Shown here piece by piece: positions 39,245 to 47,957 of a stretch of DNA of 64,000 nt (position 1 is the first letter of the stretch; every line of letters starts with the position of its first letter). A model generated the notes under the pieces. It was not told the origin of the DNA, made no database searches, and was given only the letters and a program-made list of their open reading frames with translations. Source of the DNA: Plantactinospora sp039889035 (GTDB lineage Bacteria; Actinomycetota; Actinomycetes; Mycobacteriales; Micromonosporaceae). The position numbers were made by a program, and so were the translations under genes. The stretch is taken from assembly GCA_039889035.1 (NCBI GenBank), contig JBDQQY010000004.1, forward strand, positions 124,001-188,000, given 5' to 3'.

Positions 39245-42097
39245 ATGACGGTTTCGAAGTTCCCCCCGACGACCCCTCCGAAGCCTCCCAGATCGACGTC
39301 CCGGCGACTCGGCGGGGCCGCGGTCGCCCTGCTGCTCGCCCCACTGCCGCTGCTGCCCGGCACCCCGGCCGGCGCCCACCCCGGCAAGCCGCCGACCTCG
39401 GCGGGGTGCAGCCAGGACCCGTCCGCCCGGCTGACCGGGGTGCCGAGCCCGGAGCGGCACCTCGGCTTCCCGCTCGGCCTCGGCCAGCAGCGCGTGGTCA
39501 CCGACGACGAGATCCGCTCGTACCTCGGTGCGGTCGACGCCGCCTCGGACCGGGTGGTCACCGGCAACCTGGGCAACAGCGTGCTCGGCCAGTCGATGCC
39601 GTACGCGATCGTCTCCGACCCCGACCACCTGCGCCGGGGCGAGCTGGAGCGGATCGCCGAGGACATCCGCGACCTGCGTGACCCGCGCAAGCTGTCGGAC
39701 CGGAAGGCGGCGGAGATCGCCGCGAAGGGCCCGGCGATCGTCTGGGTGACCGGCAACGTGCACGGCGGCGAGTTCTCCGGCGGCGACGCCGCGCTGAAGA
39801 CCCTCTACGAGCTGGCCGCCGGCCTCTCCTGCGAGGTACGCGAGCGCAACGACAACCTCGTCACGATCATCGTGCCGACGCAGAACCCGGACGGCCGGGA
39901 CGCCGGCCGCCGGCAGAACGAGTACGGCTTCGACCTGAACCGGGACTGGTTCTCGCGTACCCAGCCGGAGACCGACGCCAAGCTGGAGATGCTGCGCCGC
40001 TACCCGCCGCAGGTCTTCGTCGACGCGCACGAGATGGGCGGCGAAGGGTACTTCTTCCCGCCGAACGCGGACCCGATCCACCACGAGATCTCCGACGAGG
40101 CGGTCGACTGGATCAACCGGATCGGCGCGGCCAACTCCGCCGCCTTCGGCTACAACGGCGCCTGCACCGAGACGGTCACCAGCGAGTGCTACTTCAACTA
40201 CGACACCTACGACATGTTCTTCATGGGGTACGGCGACACGGTGCCGGCCACCGGCTTCGGCGCCGCCGGGATGACCTACGAGAAGGGCCGCGAGTCGGCG
40301 GTACAGGACCGGGTGCAGCAGCAGTTCAACACCCAGTGGGCGACCGTCGGCTGGGCCTCGGAGAACAGGCGCGAGATCCTGTCGGACTACTTCCGGATCT
40401 GGTCCGACGCCCTGGCCGAGGGGCGGGCCGGCACGCTCCAGCCCAACGAGGTCGTGCAGCCGACCAACGAGGTGCAGTTCCCGGTGCCGGACGTGACGGT
40501 CCGGTCGTACTTCCTGCTGCCGGACCGGCAGCTCGGCGACGTGCGCCAGCTCGTCGAGCGGCTGCGCCGGATGGACGTCGAGGTGTACCGGCTGACGAAG
40601 CCGGTGAAGGTGCCGAACGCCAGGATCTTCGGCGGCCGGTCGGCCCGGAACTACCCGGTGCCGGAGGGCGCGTACTGGATCCCGATGGAGCAGCCGCAGA
40701 AGCACTGGATCCAGGCGATCATGGGCGAGGACCCGTACGTTCCGTTCCCGTACTTCTACGACGTCTCGTCCTGGAGCAACCCGCTGCTGATGGGTGTGCA
40801 GACGGTCTACACCGGTGACAAGCTCTCGCCGAGGGCGGAACGGGTCCGGGGCATCGACGGCGGGCGGGAGGCGGGCGCGCCGAGGCACGGCTCGTACGCG
40901 TACCCGCTGGACTCGGCGGCGGCGGCCGAGCTGACCTTCAAGCTGCTCGGCGCGGGCGTCGAACTGCGCCGCGAGCAGCGCAGCGGCGTCGTGACGCTGC
41001 CGGCGGCCAGCCTGACCGGCGGGCGAGACCAGCTCGCCCGCTCCCTCGGGGTGACCCTGACCGCTCGCCGGAGCGGACCGGCCGGCACCAGGCTGGCCCT
41101 GCCCGACGTCGGGCTGTTCGCCGGTACCGGCATCTCCACCACCGCCGGCTCGCACGGCGAGGCCAGGTATGTGCTCGGCGACCAGTGGGGACTCGACCTC
41201 ACGCCGGTCGGCACGGCGGACATCAACGACAACACCGCCGCCTTCACCGGCCGGACCGTCCTGCTGGTGCCGGACGGCAGCAACCCCACCGGCGGGCTGA
41301 CCGCCGCCGGCCAGGCCAACCTGCGGGCCTGGGTGGCGGCCGGTGGCACCTACCTCGGGCTGCGCAACCAGGGCACCCGGATGGCCCGCTCCGCCGGGCT
41401 CACCTCCACGGTCGAGCTGCCGAAGCCGACCGGCTACACGGTGATCGGCTCGCACCTGCGGGTCGACGTGGACCGGAGCAGCCCGATCGGGCTGGGCCGG
41501 CCGGCCGAGGACTTCGAGTTCAACAACAACGACTCGATCCTGTCGCCCAGCACCACGGGTAGGAACGTGTTGACGTACCCGGCCGACGGGCGGTTCTGGC
41601 TCAACGGCTTCACCGAGCACGCGGACGCGCTCAAGGGCACGGTCGCGCTGGTCGACGAGCCGACCGGGGCCGGCCGGGCGGTGCTGTTCGCGTTCAACCC
41701 GCTGTTCCGGGCGTACAACGAGAGCGGGCTGCACCTGGTCGCCAACGCGCTGCTGGCGCCGTCGTCGGCCCCGGCGGCCACGGCGTCGCCGGGTGCCCGG
41801 GCGACGGCTCCGGCCGTACCGCCGGCCCGGGCCTCCGCCGCCGCGGCTCCGGCGGCGGAGAACCTGGGCGGTGAGTGGCGGCCGATCTCCATCTGGGTCG
41901 CCGCCGCCGACCTGGACCGGACCCGGGCGATCGTCGCCCGGCACACCGGCGACGCCCGGGTCGGCACCGCGAACGGCACGGCGTACCTGACCATCCCGAA
42001 CCCGGAGGGCCTGTCGTCGGACGAGCACCCGTTCCTGCGTGACCTGGTACGCGAAATCCGCGCGGCGGGCATTCCGCTGCGCTCCGTCGTCGGCTAG
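39245..42097 (+). CDS. secreted zinc carboxypeptidase, M14 family
   Basis: A 950-residue exported peptidase. The N-terminus has a twin-Arg ('TSRRLGGAAVALLLAPLPLLPGTPAGA') signal, possibly Tat, with cleavage near residue 44. The M14 site is complete: His173 and Glu176 ('NVHGGEFSGG'), Asn232-Arg233 ('FDLNRDW'), His262 ('FVDAHEMGG') and Glu349 ('GMTYEKG'). The C-terminal ~450 residues include a class-I-glutaminase-like segment ('GRTVLLVPDGSNPTGGLTAAGQANLRAWVAAGGTYLGLRNQGTRMA') and an Ala/Pro linker. It probably degrades extracellular peptides or peptidoglycan cross-bridges. Own promoter and strong terminator. Confidence 0.92.
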   Translation: MTVSKFPPTTPPKPPRSTSRRLGGAAVALLLAPLPLLPGTPAGAHPGKPPTSAGCSQDPSARLTGVPSPERHLGFPLGLGQQRVVTDDEIRSYLGAVDAASDRVVTGNLGNSVLGQSMPYAIVSDPDHLRRGELERIAEDIRDLRDPRKLSDRKAAEIAAKGPAIVWVTGNVHGGEFSGGDAALKTLYELAAGLSCEVRERNDNLVTIIVPTQNPDGRDAGRRQNEYGFDLNRDWFSRTQPETDAKLEMLRRYPPQVFVDAHEMGGEGYFFPPNADPIHHEISDEAVDWINRIGAANSAAFGYNGACTETVTSECYFNYDTYDMFFMGYGDTVPATGFGAAGMTYEKGRESAVQDRVQQQFNTQWATVGWASENRREILSDYFRIWSDALAEGRAGTLQPNEVVQPTNEVQFPVPDVTVRSYFLLPDRQLGDVRQLVERLRRMDVEVYRLTKPVKVPNARIFGGRSARNYPVPEGAYWIPMEQPQKHWIQAIMGEDPYVPFPYFYDVSSWSNPLLMGVQTVYTGDKLSPRAERVRGIDGGREAGAPRHGSYAYPLDSAAAAELTFKLLGAGVELRREQRSGVVTLPAASLTGGRDQLARSLGVTLTARRSGPAGTRLALPDVGLFAGTGISTTAGSHGEARYVLGDQWGLDLTPVGTADINDNTAAFTGRTVLLVPDGSNPTGGLTAAGQANLRAWVAAGGTYLGLRNQGTRMARSAGLTSTVELPKPTGYTVIGSHLRVDVDRSSPIGLGRPAEDFEFNNNDSILSPSTTGRNVLTYPADGRFWLNGFTEHADALKGTVALVDEPTGAGRAVLFAFNPLFRAYNESGLHLVANALLAPSSAPAATASPGARATAPAVPPARASAAAAPAAENLGGEWRPISIWVAAADLDRTRAIVARHTGDARVGTANGTAYLTIPNPEGLSSDEHPFLRDLVREIRAAGIPLRSVVG

Positions 42098-42112
42098 CCG
42101 ACAGCGGTGTCG

Positions 42113-42144
42113 GTGGAGGGTGGGAGACGTCTCCCACCCTCCAC
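42113..42144 (+). terminator. strong terminator after the M14 peptidase
   Basis: Perfect 15-bp arms (42113-42127 and 42130-42144, GTGGAGGGTGGGAGA and its complement) with a CG centre, followed by TGCTTGTCTGCTTCT. It begins 16 bases after the M14 stop. The best terminator in the window. Confidence 0.75.
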
Positions 42145-42237
42145 TGCTTGTCTGCTTCTATACCCAGCCGAACGGCAACGGGGTGTCTGTTGGTCCGGCG
42201 GCAACGTGCCCTCGTCGAGTTGCGGCTACCGGGCGTC

Positions 42238-42561
42238 CTATTTCACCAACGGCCTGCCCTGCGCCGGTCTCTCGCCCGGCTGATCCGTCGGCCCGCGCGG
42301 AATCCAGCCGAGAAAGCGGACGGCGAGTTCGGCGGTAGTCAGGTTCGGCAGGTCGTGTAGCGCCCGATCGAGCTGAGCGGCCAGATAGGTGAGCAGCCCG
42401 AGCCGGTTGTCCCGGAACGCCAGCAGCAGCGAGAGCCGGGCCGGCTGGCACGGCCAGGGCATTCCGCAGGTACGGCACCGGAACGCCGGACGGGCCGGCG
42501 TATGTGCCCGGAACCGGGCATGGGGACGCCAGATCCAGTCGCCGCCCACCGGGGCGGTCAT
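42238..42561 (-). CDS. small Cys-rich protein of unknown function
   Basis: A 107-residue protein starting 'MTAPVGGDWIWRPHARFRAHTP' and containing 'FRCRTCGMPWPC' with Cys29, Cys32 and Cys38, a probable zinc-binding knuckle, then 'LAFRDNRLGLLTYLAAQLDRALHDL' (helical) and 'ELAVRFLGWIPR'. I recall similar small proteins, sometimes mislabelled flavin reductase, near XRE-DUF5753 genes in Micromonosporaceae and Streptomyces; here an XRE-DUF5753 gene starts 524 bp away in the divergent direction. Function unknown. Confidence 0.7.
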   Translation of the reverse strand: MTAPVGGDWIWRPHARFRAHTPARPAFRCRTCGMPWPCQPARLSLLLAFRDNRLGLLTYLAAQLDRALHDLPNLTTAELAVRFLGWIPRGPTDQPGERPAQGRPLVK

Positions 42562-43084
42562 ACCCGCTCGGTCCGGCGGCTGCGGCCGGCGGGTCGTCCG
42601 GTGCGGCTGTTGGTCAGGTATGCCCGGCTCGGGACGTCATCGAATGGTCGGCGGTTCGTCGGGCGGACGCGACCGGTGCCGGGGAGTGGATCGGGCACTG
42701 GCGGCGACGTCCGGCCCTGGCCGGGGTCGGGTGGCGGTGGCGGGGTGCCGGTGGAGCGCGAGCCGGGTCGGCACCGTGGGCCGGGCCAGCGGCGCCCGCA
42801 GGCGCAGAAATACCACAGGAAATACCACGCCCGACGGTGACGAATTCCGGTTCGGTGTCGGCGAGACATTGATCGTTCCTTCCTCCGGAATGGATGCGGG
42901 AAGCACGCCGATTGCCGTCGGCCGCCTCCCGCGCAGTTCCGCCCGGCGCCCTTATGCTGCGAGCGGTTCCGCTGATTCCACCCTGGACTGCGCCGCCCCG
43001 GCACGGAAAGATGCGGTGGAGGCAACTCTGAGTAGTAAGGAATCGGTCGAGCGGCGTAAGGACGCGTAGAAATGAGTCACCGAC
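42562..43084. other. 523-bp intergenic region with no confident gene
   Basis: Frames exist on both strands but none has a family signature or SD. The stretch 42800-42900 is lower in GC than its surroundings. It contains a 9-bp direct repeat (42808-42828) and a TATGCT box (42953-42958) that could drive the XRE gene with a ~120-base leader. Confidence 0.4.
42808..42828. repeat. 9-bp tandem direct repeat
   Basis: AAATACCAC occurs at 42808-42816 and 42820-42828, 12 bp apart, in an otherwise GC-rich gap between two divergently transcribed genes. It may be a regulator site (about one helical turn apart). Confidence 0.35.
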
Positions 43085-43867
43085 GTGACTAGCTCGCTGG
43101 CCCGGATCGTGCGGCACTTCCGGTCGGCCAAGGGGCTGACCCAGGATCAGGCGGCCAGTGCGATCAAGGTATCCGGGTCGTTGATCGCCGCCTTCGAAAC
43201 CGACCGCCGCATCCCCAAGCCGGACACCGCACAACGACTTGACGAACTCTTCGGCACGGGCGACCTTGTCGTGGACCTGGCGGCCGACGCCCGCAAGGGG
43301 TACGCGCCGGACTGGTTCCGGCCATTCGGTGACTACGAGCGCGAAGCGTTGGCGCTGCGAACCTATGAACCGTTGTACGTTCCTGGACTGCTCCAGACCG
43401 AGGCCTATGCCAGGGCGGTTTTGACGGCCGGGCTGCTGGACGAGGAGAAGGCGGAGCAGTTGCTTGCGGTCAGGTTCGAGCGTCAGGCCGACATCCTGAA
43501 CGGTCCACGTCCGCCTTTGGTGACCTATGTGATCGATGAGGTGGCGCTGTTGCGTGGTGATCCGGGGATCATGCAAGAACAGCTACGCCATCTCCTCGAC
43601 CTGGGAACACGCGCTCGGGTATCGCTTCACCTGGTACCGCTATCCGCCGGGTTGTATGTGGGACAGAGCGGACCCTTCACTCTCGCGTCCATGGAGGACG
43701 GCTCCGACGTAGCGTTTCTGGAGGACCAGTTGGCTGGCCGCGTGATCAGCGAACCTGAACAGGTGGCCGCACTGACGAGGGTCTGGGACGGAGTACGCTC
43801 GGTGGCACTCCCTCGGGATTTGACCCGTGACGCGATCTTGAAGATGGTGAACGGATATGAGCGGTAG
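43085..43867 (+). CDS. XRE-family regulator with DUF5753 domain (Scr1/WhiJ-like)
   Basis: A 260-residue protein: HTH_31/XRE domain (1-~65, 'LARIVRHFRSAKGLTQDQAASAIKVSGSLIAAFETDRRIPKPDTAQRLDELF') and a DUF5753 domain (~80-255, 'YEREALALRTYEPLYVPGLLQTEAYARAVL...VRFERQADIL...LHLVPLSAGLYVG'). These proteins pair with a DUF397 gene and are thought to control development or antibiotic output in actinomycetes. GTG 43085 has no clear SD. It overlaps the DUF397 gene by 11 bp. Confidence 0.92.
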   Translation: MTSSLARIVRHFRSAKGLTQDQAASAIKVSGSLIAAFETDRRIPKPDTAQRLDELFGTGDLVVDLAADARKGYAPDWFRPFGDYEREALALRTYEPLYVPGLLQTEAYARAVLTAGLLDEEKAEQLLAVRFERQADILNGPRPPLVTYVIDEVALLRGDPGIMQEQLRHLLDLGTRARVSLHLVPLSAGLYVGQSGPFTLASMEDGSDVAFLEDQLAGRVISEPEQVAALTRVWDGVRSVALPRDLTRDAILKMVNGYER

Positions 43868-44048
43868 CACGACGGGATGGCGGAAGTCGTCGCGCTCCAA
43901 CTCCAACGGTGGGAATTGCGTGGAGGTGGCGGCTGGCTTGGCGCCGGGTGTTGTCGGCGTGCGGGACAGCAACGATCGGCAGGGGCCGGTGCTGACCTTC
44001 GGGTCTTCGGCCTGGCAGGCGTTCGTCCGGGGTGTCGCCGCCCGCTGA
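43857..44048 (+). CDS. DUF397 protein
   Basis: A 63-residue protein with the DUF397 core: 'TGWRKSSRSNSNGGNCVEVA', 'VVGVRDSNDRQGPVLTFGSSAWQAFVRGV'. This family sits beside XRE-DUF5753 regulators and may bind them or be their effector. It overlaps the regulator upstream by 11 bp and the Nudix gene downstream by 17 bp, indicating coupling of all three. Confidence 0.93.
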   Translation: MSGSTTGWRKSSRSNSNGGNCVEVAAGLAPGVVGVRDSNDRQGPVLTFGSSAWQAFVRGVAAR

Positions 44049-44562
44049 GGATCGGTCTGCCGGAGTGATCGACTCGGCCGACGACCACACCGCGACGCTG
44101 CCGCGCAAGCGGATGGGTGCCGGACTGCTCTTCACCGATCCGGCCGGTCGGGTGCTGCTGGTGGAGCCGACCTACAAGGAGCACTGGGAGATCCCGGGCG
44201 GCTGCGTCGAGGCGGGCGAGTCGCCGTACGCCGCCGCCCGGCGGGAGGTGGCCGAGGAGTTGGGACTCGTCGTGGCGCCCGGCCGGCTGCTGGTGGTCGA
44301 CTGGGTTCCGCCCCGCCCGGGGCGTACCGAAGGGGTCATGTTCGTCTTCGACGGCGGCCGGTTGAACCCTGCTCAGCAGGCCGGCATCCGGTTGCCGCCG
44401 GCCGAGCTGCACGGCTGGGCCTGGTGCACGCCCGCCGAGGCGGACGCCAGGCTCTCGCCACTGCTGGCCCGCCGGGTGCGCGCCGCCACCCAGGCACTCA
44501 CCACGACGACCATCGCCACCACCACCCCCTACCTCGAAGACGGCAGCCCGCTTCTCCCATGA
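44032..44562 (+). CDS. Nudix hydrolase
   Basis: 176 residues. The Nudix box 'GGCVEAGESPYAAARREVAEELG' fits Gx5Ex7REUxEExGU completely. The protein would hydrolyse an NDP-X substrate that cannot be named. GTG 44032 gives a 17-bp overlap with DUF397; GTG 44065 is an alternative that removes it. It is the last gene of the XRE-DUF5753/DUF397 unit. Confidence 0.87.
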   Translation: MSPPAEDRSAGVIDSADDHTATLPRKRMGAGLLFTDPAGRVLLVEPTYKEHWEIPGGCVEAGESPYAAARREVAEELGLVVAPGRLLVVDWVPPRPGRTEGVMFVFDGGRLNPAQQAGIRLPPAELHGWAWCTPAEADARLSPLLARRVRAATQALTTTTIATTTPYLEDGSPLLP

Positions 44563-44727
44563 TCCCGTAGCGTCCGGCTCGCCCCGACCGGCCGGACGCT
44601 CCCTGATCATGGGGGGCGGTGGGGGTGGGCTCGGGTGCGCCTGACCCTGCTGTTGGGCTCAGCCCTACCGGCGATCGGGCAGGTGGCAGGCGTGTGTGGC
44701 GACGCCGCCGGGCCGACGCTTGTGGAC

Positions 44728-45930
44728 ATGGACAACAGACTGATCAAGCTGGGCGGCGTGGCGGTGCTCACCGCGCTGGCCGTGCTGGGGTCGACGATCC
44801 CGAGCGCGGCCGCCACCGGCGCCGTCGACCGGCGTGGCACGGTGGTGTCGAGCAGGCCGGTGCTGGGCCTGGAGCCGCAGCAGGTCAAGGAGTTCCTCGA
44901 ACCCCTCGGGGTGTACGTGCCGGAGGCGCGGCACGGCGTGGAGGCGTACCAGGTCGTCTACCGCACGGTCGACGTGCGCGGCCGGTCGACCACGGCCAGC
45001 TCGCTGGTCGCACTGCCGCGTACCGGCGACCGGCGGCTGCGGCCGGCGGTCTGGCTGCACGGAACGCAGTCGTACCGCCTCGACGCGCCCTCGGTGAGCG
45101 AGTGCTGCGACCGGGCGGCGGCGGTGCTCTTCGCCTCCCTCGGCTACGCGGCCACCGCGCCCGACTACCTCGGGCTGGGCGAAGGGCCCGGCACCCATCC
45201 CTACTTCCATGCCGCGACGGCGGTCAGCGCGTCGGTCGACGCGTTGCGGGCCAGCCGGCACTTCGCGGCGGGCCACGGTCGGGTGGTCGGCGGGCCGGTG
45301 GCGGTCGCCGGGTTCTCGCAGGGCGCCAACAACTCGTTCCTGCTGGCCAGAGCGCTGCAACGGGGTGCCGACCGGAACTTCACGCTCGGCGCGCTGGCGC
45401 CGATCAGCGGCGCGTACCACCTCTTCGACGTCGAGTGGCCGGCGGCGCTCGGCGGGGACGTGGACCCGAAGGCGGCGACCTACTACCTGGCGTACCTCAC
45501 GGTGGCGTGGAACCGGATCTACCACCTCTACGGTGCCGAGTCGGAGGTCTTCCAGGAGCCGTACGCCGGGCACGTCGCGGGGCTGTTCGACGGTGAGCAC
45601 ACCATCGAGGAGTCCATGGCCGGGCTGCCGGCGAAGCCGTCGGAACTGCTGCGACCCGAGTACGCCGAACTGCTGCTCCAGCCGACCGGCCGGCTGGCTG
45701 CGGCGGCGCGGGCCAACGACGACGCCTGCCTGGGGTGGCGGCCGGCGGTGCCGGTCCGGATGTACGCCGCGCACGGCGACCCGGAGGCCGTCTACGCCAA
45801 CAGCGAGCGGTGCGAGCGGGAGCTGCGCGGTGCCGACGTGACCCTGACCGACGTCGGCGACGTCGACCACATCACCTCGCTGGTGCTCTCCGTCCCGCAG
45901 GTCGCGACCTGGTTCGCCACGCTGCGGTGA
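44728..45930 (+). CDS. secreted alpha/beta hydrolase (lipase-like)
   Basis: A 400-residue exported hydrolase. Signal peptide 'MDNRLIKLGGVAVLTALAVLGSTIPSAAATG'. The nucleophile Ser lies in 'GFSQGANNS'; a likely acid in 'AAHGDPEAVY' and the His in 'VGDVDHITSLVL'. 'YAATAPDYLGLGEGPGTHPYFHA' is typical of secretory lipases (LIP family). Three cysteines ('SECCDR', 'DDACLGW') could pair. ATG 44728 or GTG 44722. A strong hairpin follows, so it is monocistronic. Confidence 0.85.
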   Translation: MDNRLIKLGGVAVLTALAVLGSTIPSAAATGAVDRRGTVVSSRPVLGLEPQQVKEFLEPLGVYVPEARHGVEAYQVVYRTVDVRGRSTTASSLVALPRTGDRRLRPAVWLHGTQSYRLDAPSVSECCDRAAAVLFASLGYAATAPDYLGLGEGPGTHPYFHAATAVSASVDALRASRHFAAGHGRVVGGPVAVAGFSQGANNSFLLARALQRGADRNFTLGALAPISGAYHLFDVEWPAALGGDVDPKAATYYLAYLTVAWNRIYHLYGAESEVFQEPYAGHVAGLFDGEHTIEESMAGLPAKPSELLRPEYAELLLQPTGRLAAAARANDDACLGWRPAVPVRMYAAHGDPEAVYANSERCERELRGADVTLTDVGDVDHITSLVLSVPQVATWFATLR

Positions 45931-45943
45931 CCACCGCCGCTCG

Positions 45944-45987
45944 CCCGACAGCCCTCCCCGGTCAGCAGGCCGGGGAGGGCTGTCGGG
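45944..45987. terminator. 18-bp perfect-stem hairpin after the hydrolase gene
   Basis: Arms 45944-45961 (CCCGACAGCCCTCCCCGG) and 45970-45987 are exact complements around an eight-base TCAGCAGG loop. It is 13 bp after the stop codon. No T-tract. Confidence 0.65.
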
Positions 45988-46062
45988 ACGTGGTTACTGG
46001 CGGGTATGGTGCGGATATCCGGGGCGTGGTGCCGCCGGGGACGAGTGCCGGGGAGGGCCGCG

Positions 46063-47226
46063 GTGACCAGTGAGCCGTCGTTCGACGCATACCTGCTGCC
46101 TGAGGAGCACGAGGCGGTCCGGGAGGCCGTCCGGGAGGTCTGCGACGCCAAGGTCGCGCCGAACGCGGCCGAGGCCGACGAGACCGGCGAGTTCCCGAAG
46201 GCGTCGTACGAGGCGCTGAGGGCCGCCGACTTCCACGCCCCGCACATCCCCGAGGAGTACGGCGGCGCCGGCGCCGACGCGCTCGCCACCGCGATCGTGA
46301 TCGAGGAGGTGGCCCGGGCCTGTGCCGCCTCCTCGCTGATCCCGGCGGTGAACAAGCTCGGCACCATGCCGCTGCTGCTGGCCGCCTCCGACGAGCTGAA
46401 GCGGCGCTACCTGCCGCCGGTGGCCCGGGGCGAGGCGATGTTCTCGTACTGCCTCTCCGAGCCGGAGGCGGGCAGCGACGCCGCCTCGATGCTCACCCGG
46501 GCGGTCCGCGACGGCGACCACTACGTGCTCAACGGCGTCAAGCGGTGGATCACCAATGCCGGGGTCTCGGAGTACTACACCGTCTTCGCGGTGACCGATC
46601 CGGCGGCCCGCTCGCGCGGCATCTCCGCCTTCGTGGTGGAGAAGTCGGATCCGGGGGTCAGCTTCGGGGCGCCGGAGAAGAAGCTCGGCATCAAGGGCTC
46701 GCCGACCCGCGAGGTCTACCTCGACAACGTGCGGATCCCGGCGGACCGCATGATCGGCGAACCGGGCACCGGCTTCGGCACCGCCATGCGGACCCTGGAC
46801 CACACCCGGGTCACCATCGCCGCCCAGGCGCTCGGGATCGCGCAGGGCGCGCTGGACTACGCCAAGGGGTACGTGCTCCAGCGGCGGCAGTTCGGCAAGG
46901 CGGTCGCCGAGTTCCAGGGCATCCAGTTCATGCTCGCCGACATGGGGATGAAGCTGGAGGCGGCCCGGCAGTTGACGTACGCGGCGGCCGGGAAGTCGGA
47001 GCGCGGCGACGCCGACCTGACCTACTTCGGTGCCGCCGCGAAGTGCTTCGCCTCGGACGCCGCGATGGAGATCACCACCGACGCGGTGCAACTCCTCGGC
47101 GGGTACGGCTACACCCGGGACTACCCGGTCGAGCGGATGATGCGGGACGCCAAGATCACTCAGATCTACGAGGGCACCAACCAGGTCCAGCGGATCGTGA
47201 TGGCCCGGCAACTTCTCAAGGACTGA
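46063..47226 (+). CDS. acyl-CoA dehydrogenase (FadE25-like)
   Basis: A 387-residue FAD-dependent dehydrogenase. 'YCLSEPEAGSD', 'WITNAGVSEYYTVFA' (FAD/substrate), 'VQLLGGYGYTRDYPVERMMRDAKITQIYEGTNQVQRIVMAR' with the catalytic Glu in 'IYEGT'. GTG 46063 has GGGGAGGG upstream; a frame from 46006 is longer but not family-like. In mycobacteria the FadE25 gene adjoins purE-purK (Rv3274c-Rv3276c from memory); here they are separated by the accessory block. Confidence 0.94.
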   Translation: MTSEPSFDAYLLPEEHEAVREAVREVCDAKVAPNAAEADETGEFPKASYEALRAADFHAPHIPEEYGGAGADALATAIVIEEVARACAASSLIPAVNKLGTMPLLLAASDELKRRYLPPVARGEAMFSYCLSEPEAGSDAASMLTRAVRDGDHYVLNGVKRWITNAGVSEYYTVFAVTDPAARSRGISAFVVEKSDPGVSFGAPEKKLGIKGSPTREVYLDNVRIPADRMIGEPGTGFGTAMRTLDHTRVTIAAQALGIAQGALDYAKGYVLQRRQFGKAVAEFQGIQFMLADMGMKLEAARQLTYAAAGKSERGDADLTYFGAAAKCFASDAAMEITTDAVQLLGGYGYTRDYPVERMMRDAKITQIYEGTNQVQRIVMARQLLKD

Positions 47227-47309
47227 CCTCGGGTGCCGGCTTGGGCCGCTGCCACGCCACGGCCGCGCAACGCTGACCGGCGTGGATGGCCTGCGGATAG
47301 GATGGCCGC

Positions 47310-47870
47310 ATGAGTGCGGAGGCGTTCGGCAGGGCACTGCCCGCCGTCGTCACGCTCGACGACCTGGCGGCCATGATCGCTGCCGACCAGCACGGCCATC
47401 GGTATGAGCTGAGCCCCGAGGGAGCCCTGTCGATCATGCCGCCGCCCGATTCCGAGCATGCCGCGATCGCCAGCCGCCTCCTCGTCTGGCTCGCCATGGC
47501 GGGTTGGCCGGCCGAGCAGGTGCTACAGGCCGCCGGCATACGGATCCCAGGCCCCGACGGCGACGGCGGCCGGATTCCCGACCTCACGGTCTGGGCCCGT
47601 GCGCAGTCACGGAGCGTTTGGCTGCCACTCGCTGACCTGGTTCTGGTGATCGAGATCGTGTCACCCGGCTCGGCGGCGATGGACGAGGTCGTCAAGCGCC
47701 GCGAGTACGCACACGCGGGGATCCCGCGGTACTGGATGGTCGAGCGGGACGCGGCGCAGACCGTCACCCTGCACGTCCTCGGCCCGGATGGGACATACGA
47801 GGTGGCGGCGAAGATGCCGCTGGCCTGGCTGCTGCAGACCAACCCGGCCGACCACCAGATCGGCGGCTGA
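47310..47870 (+). CDS. Uma2 family (DUF820) endonuclease-like protein
   Basis: A 186-residue protein of the PD-(D/E)xK Uma2 family: 'YELSPEGALSIMPPPDSEHAAIASRLL', catalytic Asp in 'RIPDLTVWA' and E in 'LVIEIVSPGSAAMDEVVKRREYAHAGIPRYWMVE' with the Lys. These are nuclease-fold proteins of unknown role, highly expanded in cyanobacteria and actinobacteria. ATG 47310 is 6 nt after TAGGAT (47298-47303), a leaderless start. Confidence 0.87.
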   Translation: MSAEAFGRALPAVVTLDDLAAMIAADQHGHRYELSPEGALSIMPPPDSEHAAIASRLLVWLAMAGWPAEQVLQAAGIRIPGPDGDGGRIPDLTVWARAQSRSVWLPLADLVLVIEIVSPGSAAMDEVVKRREYAHAGIPRYWMVERDAAQTVTLHVLGPDGTYEVAAKMPLAWLLQTNPADHQIGG

Positions 47871-47957
47871 TCCGCCGACCGGCCCGGTCAGCGGTCACGG
47901 AGCCTCGGCGGTCACCGAGTTTCACTGGTCGTGGAGTCTCAGCGGATCAGCCGAGCC

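Noticed and set aside
42502..42840. A 112-codon plus-strand frame ending in the AAATACCAC repeats.
   Set aside because: Low complexity Gly/Pro/Arg content and no SD; overlaps the divergent Cys-rich gene. Not enough support to call a gene.
30731..46062. Secondary-metabolite cluster around the P450.
   Set aside because: No PKS, NRPS, terpene, RiPP or tailoring set; neighbouring genes are unrelated and single.
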